From contig CAJNDS010002816.1 in the NCBI GenBank assembly GCA_905221605.1, positions 62,001 to 126,000 of the forward strand: a DNA stretch of 64,000 nt, read 5' to 3'. Both the position numbers and the translations under genes were made by a program. The notes beneath the pieces are model-generated. The model saw nothing but the letters and a program-made list of their open reading frames with translations. It did no database searches and was not told the origin of the DNA. Source of the stretch: Symbiodinium natans (taxonomy: Eukaryota > Sar > Dinophyceae > Suessiales > Symbiodiniaceae). Shown one piece after another: positions 57,180 to 64,000 of the stretch (position 1 is its first letter; each line of letters starts with the position of its first letter).

Positions 57180-59886
57180 AGGTTTCATTATCCAGGTTCT
57201 TTAGGTTCTTGAGAGTTACCGGCTAAGAAGCGGGGAAGCCTGGAGCTGCCATCGCGTCGCAAAGAAAAGCTCCTGCATGGACTGGTCGACGAGGTCCTAA
57301 TTTGATGGCGGGGGAAAAGCTCTTCTCACTTGCAGAAGGAGGGAGAGAGAGAGGATGAGAGGATGAGAGAGGGACGGAAACTGGGGCTGTAGGGCACCCT
57401 ACAAGGTTGCGAATCACTAGTTGGAGCACGTTGGGCAGCTGGTGATCGCGCTTAGGAATCGGTTTGTGAATCTCAGCAAGACAGCCGGGGCGCCATGTAC
57501 AGAGAAGGAACGAGTTGAATGCCGGAGTTGCAATCGAAGTTGGCAAGTCCACGAGTGCCCTCAGAATTCCTGGTCATTGCTGGGATCACGCAAGAGGTTT
57601 GCTCAATATTCTTGCTTGGTTGCGGTTCAGCATCCTTACAGTGCATGCAACTCTATATACAGCGGGGAAAATCTGAAGGGCTGGTTCAGAGATGTATGAT
57701 GGAAGATGGGATACCAAGCAAAGGCAAACTACATGCAAGATCACTTCCTCCGAGTTCTCAATACAACAGGCGTAGAACGACGTCCCAACAATCACTTGTA
57801 CTACAACAATCCCTGCACCTGAAATCTGTTGCTCAGACAGCCAAGGTTCAACCAGTGTCCTGCCACACAGCGGATCCCTGCCTCGACCTCCGCAGAGGAG
57901 TAGCGCTCTGTCCTGAGCTTGCTCGTAGGCTGGCTTAGCTGGGGATTAGGGTCTGAGGGCCTTCGGGTTTCAAGAGTTTGGGCTCTGTAGTTAGTGTAAC
58001 CATAAAGTGCGTCGGAATATTGTACTGTGCAACATTGCATACGGTATGTTAAAGGATCGTATCGTATCAGGTACTATCAAGATTCTTCATGCAGAAGATG
58101 GGGTGATGGTGGGGCGAACCTTGATTGCCAGTGCACTCTATTCTAACTCATGCTTAGCGACACTATGCAATATGACGCTATTGGTGATTCACTACGCCAT
58201 TTCATAATTTCGTACTCCGATAGTCATCATTCATCGCCCAGGAGCCATCACCACACAAACTCAACAAAAGACAACACCCTACAAGTTATGCGATTTAGTG
58301 CAACGCTTGGCCTTGGAAACTCCATTTCATGTGTGAAGGCACCCGCCTGAAGCCCCAAACCCTAAACCCCAAACAAGAAAAACAACAACAATAGTAATAA
58401 TAGTTATCATAATACAACTTGTCATAATACCAGCCAGAATGATACAATTAGCAATATCAAAAACTCTATAAACCCAACTTCTGAGCTTGGGCGCCAGCAG
58501 CTGGCAACAAGTGCCTGACCGTGGGCAAACTCAGTGCCCAACACCTGGGGATTTGAAGGACTACGGCTTAGGAGCGATGACTTTCATGGCGGGTAAAGCA
58601 TTATAGTCCGTAGTTTTAGGGAGCTTCTAAAGTTGTGTTCAGGTTGCTGTAGGGGTTTAGAGGATCTCCATTGGTTGTCGGCTGATACAAGTGACATTCT
58701 TCCAGGTCTTATTCAGGGGACAGCTTTATGGCCATGTACAAACCAGCAGGGTTGTGATTGACGTCAGGTAGCAGCGTGGCAGCTAGGATTCAATTTTTGA
58801 TGCTCGATGATGCTCCGATAGAACAGCTGTTCTAGCGTTGTCAAGGTGCCAGTTTCACTTCCGATCAGAAACATGCAAAGTGGTTCAGAAGGCTCCAAGA
58901 CACCGTCTTGCCAGACGATGCGCTGCTCGGTACCTTGAAAAACGTCAGGCGACAATGCACTCTGTGTTGTGTTTGCTTGTCAGTGTCTGCTACTTTGCAA
59001 GTTTGCTTCTAAGACAGGTCCTCTAATCACCTCTGTTCTGATAAGCAGATGGCACCAAATGCAACCCTAGGCCCTAGGCCCACTGCCTTGTTATACAGGT
59101 ACACCGGTAAAACCCAAACCCCCAAAATATTTGAACCCTCGTTAGGGGAGTCTGCCCCGGCCTGGCAAATTGCCCAGATCCGTGCTCTGGAGCCTATCGA
59201 GTCGAACAACTTCTTGGTGCACGTGGAGCTCTCTGGCTCCTGAGCTCTCAAGGTACGTGTAACAAAGCGGCCCACCAAAACAGACTGCACCGCAGGGCTT
59301 TCCGAAACTCCAGCCATGTGTGCGCGCGCTTCTTGTAGGAGCGGAACATCTGATCAAACATCAACAAACGTGAGAGCATCTGATCAAAAAGGCCCAAGCT
59401 CGAAGTAGAACTCTTCGTCACAGGCCCCCTGATCAGTCGGACCCGTAGCATTGTGCTCTTCCTGACGCTCTCTGCCACGCGTTGAGTACTGAGCTTGCAT
59501 GTGTAATACTGCACATTGCGCGAATGATATGACAGCTTGCACTTGCAGCATTCAGACGACATCCGCAAAATGCTTGAGCGAATCTAAGAATGAAACATTC
59601 AAGCCTCTGATATGCGAACAATATCCACCCGGTTCTAGTTGACAGTCACTCCTAGTCACTTGCACTTTCTGGCACTCGGGTCCTCGCAAGTGCATGCTGT
59701 TGGGACTGCACCGCTGTCACATGTCACTGTTGCAACCTGGTTGGTTGCGAAGTCGCCGTTGCTTTTGGGCGTCGTCTCACCTGCAGAGTTTGAAGGAGCT
59801 TCTGTATTCTTTTTTGGGCCAGGGGTGCGGGCTGCGCGGGGGTATGTCTGCAACACGTGTGTACGATGCCCAGCCAAGAGTACTGC
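57180..59886. other. Presumed introns; no firm exon
   Basis: A - strand stretch 58932-58790 (EQRIVWQDGVLEPSEPLC, LIGSETGTLTTLEQL) could be another exon. The + strand 59100-59242 (FEPSLGESAPAWQIAQIRAL) is an open frame of unknown worth. The rest is non-coding by composition, with AT-rich patches near 58380-58470. Confidence 0.3.
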
Positions 59887-61870
59887 CTGAAAGGGAGCAC
59901 GCTGCTATCGCCAGTGCGCCATTGCTGCGTTGCTTGGAGCGCAAGGTGCAGCCGGCAGCATCTGGAGCAAGCGCGAACCCAGTCTGCTCCGGGAAGGTCC
60001 TACAGCCCACCACGAATGAACCACTAGGACACTCAGCTCGTGATTCATACCCATCGCTGGTGAGATGGCCATCTCCCAGCACCTCATGGGGTCCCAAAGC
60101 TGGTAAAGATGAAGAAGCATCTGCGCCACCATCAAAGCAAACATAGACCAAGTATGTGCCTGTACCGCCACCGGCGTTACCGAAGAGTTCCACCTCTTCT
60201 CCGGCCGGGTATGACCTTCTGAAAACCTTGCCCCCCTGCAACCCGGAAGTGCCGAAAATTGCGGAGTGACCGCTGTAATCAGGGTCCTCAGTCCACGAGG
60301 ATCTGTCTGTCCAGCTAGCAAAGCCCATGTTTTCCTGCCCGCCCCACATGTGCAGGAAGACCTTCGAAGGCCACGAGGAACTGAATCTCCACTGCACATC
60401 TACAGCTGCGGTGTTCTTCAAGTCATTTTCGCCCATCAAGTAGTGGCAATCATGATCGTGACCACCAGTAAAGCTGAAATTAAGGTCCCTGTCCGTGTAG
60501 ACTTTGTGTGCCTCCGTTGCAGGAGTTACGATGACACCCGATGGATACGACACCAGAGGCCTCTCAGCCCACTGAGGGCAAGCAAAAACCACATAAGTGC
60601 CTGTGCCGCCCGCACTACCAGCATCATTACCAAACAGCTCGACGTGTTCGCCAGCAAGATATGACCGCCTGTACACGTCTCCTGGCCCGCTTGTGTGGAA
60701 GGTGATGCCGTTGCCGCTGCGATCGGTGTCTTTAGTCCAGGAGGACTTGTCTGGCCAGCTGGCAAAGCCCAAGGTTTCCTGCCCACCCCACATGTCTAGG
60801 TAGACTGTGGAAGGCCATGGAGATCTGAAACTCCACTGCACATTTGTAGAGGGTAAGGACTTCACATCATTGTCACTGCGCAAGTAGTAGCAAGCATTCT
60901 CATATGCACCCACCTGGCTGAACACGTAGTCCCGGTCCTGAAAGACGGCAGTTGAAGTGTCTATTTGAGAGACGGGCAAGACATCTGTGTCGACAGGGGA
61001 TGGTTTCGAGATGATTGGCTGTGCCAGGGGGCACACAAAGACCAAGTATGTCCCGTCAGAAGCATCATTGCCGAAGAGATTTACAAGCTCTCCCGCGGGG
61101 TATGTCCGCTTGAACACCTTCCCCGGCCCGTAAGTATCACCAACATCGCCACCGAAGACCACGCCGCGACCCTCAAGCTCAGGATCTTCAGTCCACAAGG
61201 AATGGTCCGGCCAACTCGCAAAGCCATAGTTTTCCTGGTTGCCCCACATGTCCAAGAAAACAGTGGAAGGCCAGGGGGAACTGAAACTGCTCTGCACATC
61301 AGTAGCAGGAGTGCTCTTTGCTTCGTTGAAAAGGCGCAAGTAGAAGCAATCGCGATCGTAATCTCCCATTGTGGTGAAGGTGTAGTCTCGGTCTGTGAAC
61401 ACTTTGGCGTTTGTTGCTCCTCGCACACTGATGACGTCTACGTCGCCAACCAATGGCGTCCAGACGACCGGCGGTTGCCACAGACTGAGGCTATGAGGTG
61501 TCACTGCGTAGTTCCCGACCTCGTCGACCTTGACATACTTGCACTGCCCACACGTATCCACACCGATTCCTCCTAGCATCAGCTTCTGATCACACTGCAT
61601 GAAGAGATTCTGGTGGAGGCAGTCGGGCAATGTGAAGGGGTCAGCGGAAGCGAAGGCTCCCAAGAACTGACGCCTCTTCGTGACATGCCAGCAAGCATCC
61701 GCGTTGGCCACTCTACATACATTTGCCTCCTTCTCCCATGCAAAGAGTGTGCCAGCGATGCCGAGCTGTCGGTGGAGGGTTTCGCAGCCCCAGTAAAACC
61801 AGCATTGCTTCATGGATCCGACGGCACCTACCCAATAGAACTTGCACAAGGGCTCCCCACTGCACATCTC
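59887..61870 (-). CDS. Giant exon: PAN/Apple-like motif plus three ~125-residue repeats
   Basis: About 660 codons without a stop. It opens with CSGEPLCKFYWVGAVG, MKQCWFYWGCETLHRQ and ANVCRVANADACW, a Cys pattern like a PAN/Apple domain. Then three modules of ~125 residues (61405-61031, 60946-60575 and 60502-60134) follow at ~150-residue spacing. Each starts FxDRDYxF, then DCxYLR.xND.K, an SPWPSTVFLDMWG.QE block, FASWPD.SSWTxD, and ends VFRRSYPAGE.VELFGNDA and GTYLVFVCP. A C-terminal segment has CPSGSFVVGCRTFPE and IAACS. The likely 3' border is TTTCAG|GC, a GC donor. I do not recognise the module as a known family; secretion is inferred from Cys and aromatic content and neighbouring exons. 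No damage is seen. Confidence 0.75.
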
Positions 61871-61969
61871 CTGCCGGCAAGATGCAGTCCAGATGCTGAT
61901 CATTCATTAGACCAATCCCCAAGTGTCCGCCACTATTCCCTATCACGATACAGCTGCCGGGGGCAGGAC

Positions 61970-62204
61970 CTGAATTCTTGAAACATGGCAATGCTTCCTT
62001 CGGAAACCCTACACTCCAAATCCATATGAACCTTTGCTAGCTCCTGGCAGACCTCGCTGTCGAAGGCCTCTGCGAGCAGGAAAGTGTGAGTGCGGAACAA
62101 GTACCTCTGGTCGCATACGAACGCCCCCGTCACGATGTCAAACGGCGCCGCCTTAAAGTTGTTTGAGCTTCCTGCCGGAATGTCCTCGATGGCATCACCG
62201 GTCA
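61970..62204 (-). CDS. Exon next to assembly gap (5' end missing)
   Basis: On the - strand this reads IEDIPAGSSNNFKAAPFDIV, TGAFVCDQRYLFRTHTFL, AEAFDSEVCQELAKVHMDLE, RVSEGSIAMFQEF. It runs into the N gap at 62204. A 99-nt intron (TTCAG|GTCCTG...GGCAG) separates it from the giant exon, but the phases differ by two bases, so one border is wrong or an indel is present. The true start of the gene lies beyond the gap. Confidence 0.5.
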
Positions 62205-62304
62205 NNNNNNNNNNNNNNNNNNNNNNNNNNNNNNNNNNNNNNNNNNNNNNNNNNNNNNNNNNNNNNNNNNNNNNNNNNNNNNNNNNNNNNNNNNNNNNNN
62301 NNNN
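62205..62304. other. Assembly gap (100 N)
   Basis: Exactly 100 undetermined bases, a conventional scaffold gap. It sits at the edge of a satellite, so the true distance is unknown. Confidence 0.99.
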
Positions 62305-63228
62305 AAAAGAAAGCGGGGGGGTTGGGGGGGGCGCAGCCCCCCCCATTTGCAATGCTCACACGATGTTTTTCAACTAGTTTCTTGGGCTTTGAAGCACGCT
62401 TGGTACGGCTTAAAAGAAGCGGGGGGGGTTGGGGGAGGGGCGCAGCCCCCCCCCCATTTGCAAACACCCTGCTCACATGATGGGTGTCAACAAGTTTCTT
62501 GGGCTTTGAAGCGCGCTCTGCACGGTTTACAAAAAGCGGGGGGGTTGGGGGGGGCGCAGCCCCCCCCATTTGCAAACACAATGCTCACACGATGCTTTTC
62601 AACTAGTTTCTTGGGCTTTGAAGCACGCTTGGTACGGCTTAAAAGAAGCGGGGGTTGGGGGGGCTGTGCCCCCCATCTGCAAACACCCTGCTCACATGAT
62701 GGGTTTCAACTAGTTTCTTGGGCTTCGGCTGATAAAAAGCGGGGGGGTTGGCGGGGGCGCAGCCCCCCCCATTTGCAAACACAATGCTCACGATGTTTTT
62801 CAACTAGTTTCTTGGGCTTTGCGTAGCCCCCCCCCCCATTTGCAAACACCCTGCTCACATGATGGGTGTCAACAAGTTTCTTGGGCTTTGAAGCGCGCTC
62901 TGCACGGCTTAAAAAAAAAGGCGGGGGGGTTGCGGGGGGGCGCAGCCCCCCCCATTTGCAAACACAATGCTCACACGATGCTTTTCAACTAGTTTCTTGG
63001 GCTTTGAAACACGCTTGGTACGGCTTAAAAGAAGCGGGGGGGTTGGGGGGGCTGTGCCCCCCATTTGCAAACACCCTGCTCACATGATGGGTGTCAACAA
63101 GTTTCTTGGGCTTTGAAGCACGCTCAGCACGGCTTAAAAAAAAGCGGGGGGGGTCAGCCCCCCCCCATTTGCAAACACAATGCTCACACGATGTTTTTCA
63201 ACTAGTTTCTTGGGCTTCGAAGCACGCT
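62305..63228. repeat. Dimeric tandem satellite (A/B units ~100-120 bp)
   Basis: Nine units alternate strictly between two types. A has CAATGCTCACACGATG, a TTTTTCAACTAG block and AAGCACGCTTGGTACGG. B has CCCTGCTCACATGATGGG, a TGTCAACAAG block and AAGCGCGCTCTGCACGG. Both share TTTCTTGGGCTTTGAAG, and a G-run/C-run palindrome (GGGGTTGGGGGGG...GCAGCCCCCCC) joins them. The gap lies directly upstream and the array ends in the CTTCC repeat. Confidence 0.85.
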
Positions 63229-63490
63229 TCCTTTCTTCCTTCCTTGCTTCCTTCCTTTCTTCCTTCCTTTCTTCCTTCCTTGCTTTCTTCCTTTCTTCCT
63301 TCCCTCCTTTCTTCCTTCCTTCCTTCCTTCCTTCCTTGTTTTCTTCCTTTCTTTCATCCTTCCTTCCTTCCTTCCTTCCTTCCTTCCTTCCTTCCTTCCT
63401 TCCTTCCTTCCTTCCTTCCTTCCTTCCTTCCTTCCTTGTTTTCTTCCTTTCTTTCATCCTTCCTTCCTTCCTTTCTTTCCTTCTTTCCTT
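63229..63490 (+). repeat. (CTTC)n-rich array
   Basis: About 260 bp of CTTCCTTC units with TTTC variants; two internal blocks repeat a GTTTTCTTCCTTTCTTTCATC motif. Source of Phe/Leu/Ser and Lys/Glu shadow frames. Confidence 0.95.
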
Positions 63491-63541
63491 CTAAAACCTA
63501 CCAGAAATAACGCTTTCCTATGAAACCACAGAGAAATTACT

Positions 63542-63559
63542 GTTTTTCGTACGAAAAAC
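63542..63559. repeat. 18-bp perfect palindrome
   Basis: GTTTTTCGTACGAAAAAC reads the same on both strands. A weaker relative (GGTTTTCTTAGGAAAAACC) lies about 60 bp downstream. Confidence 0.7.
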
Positions 63560-63599
63560 CACGAAAATGCATCAAATCCTTTAAAAATATGGAGGGAAT

Positions 63600-64000
63600 G
63601 GTGGTTTTCTTAGGAAAAACCAAGAAAATCGACCAAAAAAAAAGGAGGCCCCCCCCCAAAAAAAAAAAAAAAGACCCAAAAAAATAGGCCCTCCGTACTA
63701 TACTTTTCTTTACTGTACTGTACTGTACTATACCATACGATACTATACTACACTATACTATACTATATCCGCCGAGGCCTCGGGCCGAAGGTGTATAGGT
63801 AGTCAGAACAGGCACCCCCCTCCAAATCCTCCCCCCCAAAGCCCTTTTTCGGACCCCTTTTTTTGCCTCAAATGGGTACCCCCCCTAGGTGAGCAGGGTC
63901 CGCAAGCGGATGGTTCGCCAGGACCAGAGGCAGTTGCAGCCCTTCCCAGCAGGGCCCCCCACCTTTTTCCACCACACACAAAAAAACCCCCCTCTCCCCC
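63600..64000. other. Low-complexity end of window
   Basis: Poly-A and poly-C runs (63635-63675), a TACTATAC-like repeat (63700-63770) and C-rich homopolymers. No gene seen. Confidence 0.6.

Noticed and set aside
62305-63228. CRISPR-like array
   Set aside because: Units are contiguous and alternate in two types with no unique spacers; eukaryotic setting. A satellite explains it.

Overview
The window looks like nuclear DNA of a dinoflagellate, probably Symbiodiniaceae-like. The evidence is: interstitial telomere-type TTTAGGG/CCCTAAA tracts scattered throughout; compact exons whose best boundaries often need GC (possibly GA) donors with an AG|G duplicated at both ends; Thr-rich secreted-protein linkers; many decayed reverse-transcriptase families; and long simple repeats. 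A 100-base N run at 62205-62304 shows this is a scaffold. Gene density is low. No rRNA, convincing tRNA, CRISPR or bacterial operon was seen.

Layout. (1) 531-4422 is a complete but internally deleted Ty1/copia element: two 717-bp LTRs, a half-tRNA-Met type primer site, degenerate gag and RNase H, and a polypurine tract. (2) 4908-7060 holds decayed pieces of another retroelement family, with the RT part lying before the gag-like part. (3) From about 9.5 to 32.8 kb on the + strand, scattered exons suggest one or more large secreted or extracellular protein genes. They comprise a Cys-rich beta-type domain (10.3-11.0 kb), helical exons (16.5 and 21.8-24.0 kb), a Thr-rich linker (30.8 kb) and a well-supported fibrinogen-like C-terminal domain with a stop codon (31.46-32.83 kb). 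(4) Inside that span, 25.5-27.2 kb is an AT-rich island on the - strand with the wreck of a family B DNA polymerase followed by an SF1 helicase, foreign to its surroundings. (5) 36330-40412 is an uninterrupted ORF for a non-LTR retrotransposon with Zn fingers, RT and a restriction-like endonuclease, set between AT-rich stretches. Fragments of related LINEs (- strand) and a different RT pseudogene (+ strand) follow to 44.3 kb. (6) From 62.2 kb down to 45.97 kb on the - strand lies a second large multi-exon secreted-protein gene. Its biggest exon (59887-61870) has a PAN/Apple-like Cys motif and three copies of an unrecognised ~125-residue module. Its later exons are recognisably paralogous to + strand exons at 10.3-11.0 and 16.5-16.8 kb. 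(7) 62.3-63.2 kb beside the assembly gap is a dimeric A/B tandem satellite with G/C-run hairpins, followed by a CTTCC array.

How it fits together. Two related extracellular-protein genes face each other on opposite strands, and mobile elements of at least four kinds (copia LTR, an unclassified RT family, R2-like LINE, PolB-helicase element) have invaded the space between and within them. Exon borders were placed by eye from reading frame, codon phase and splice signals. Only the fibrinogen exons are phase-consistent throughout; the other exon chains, and whether they belong to one gene, are inference.
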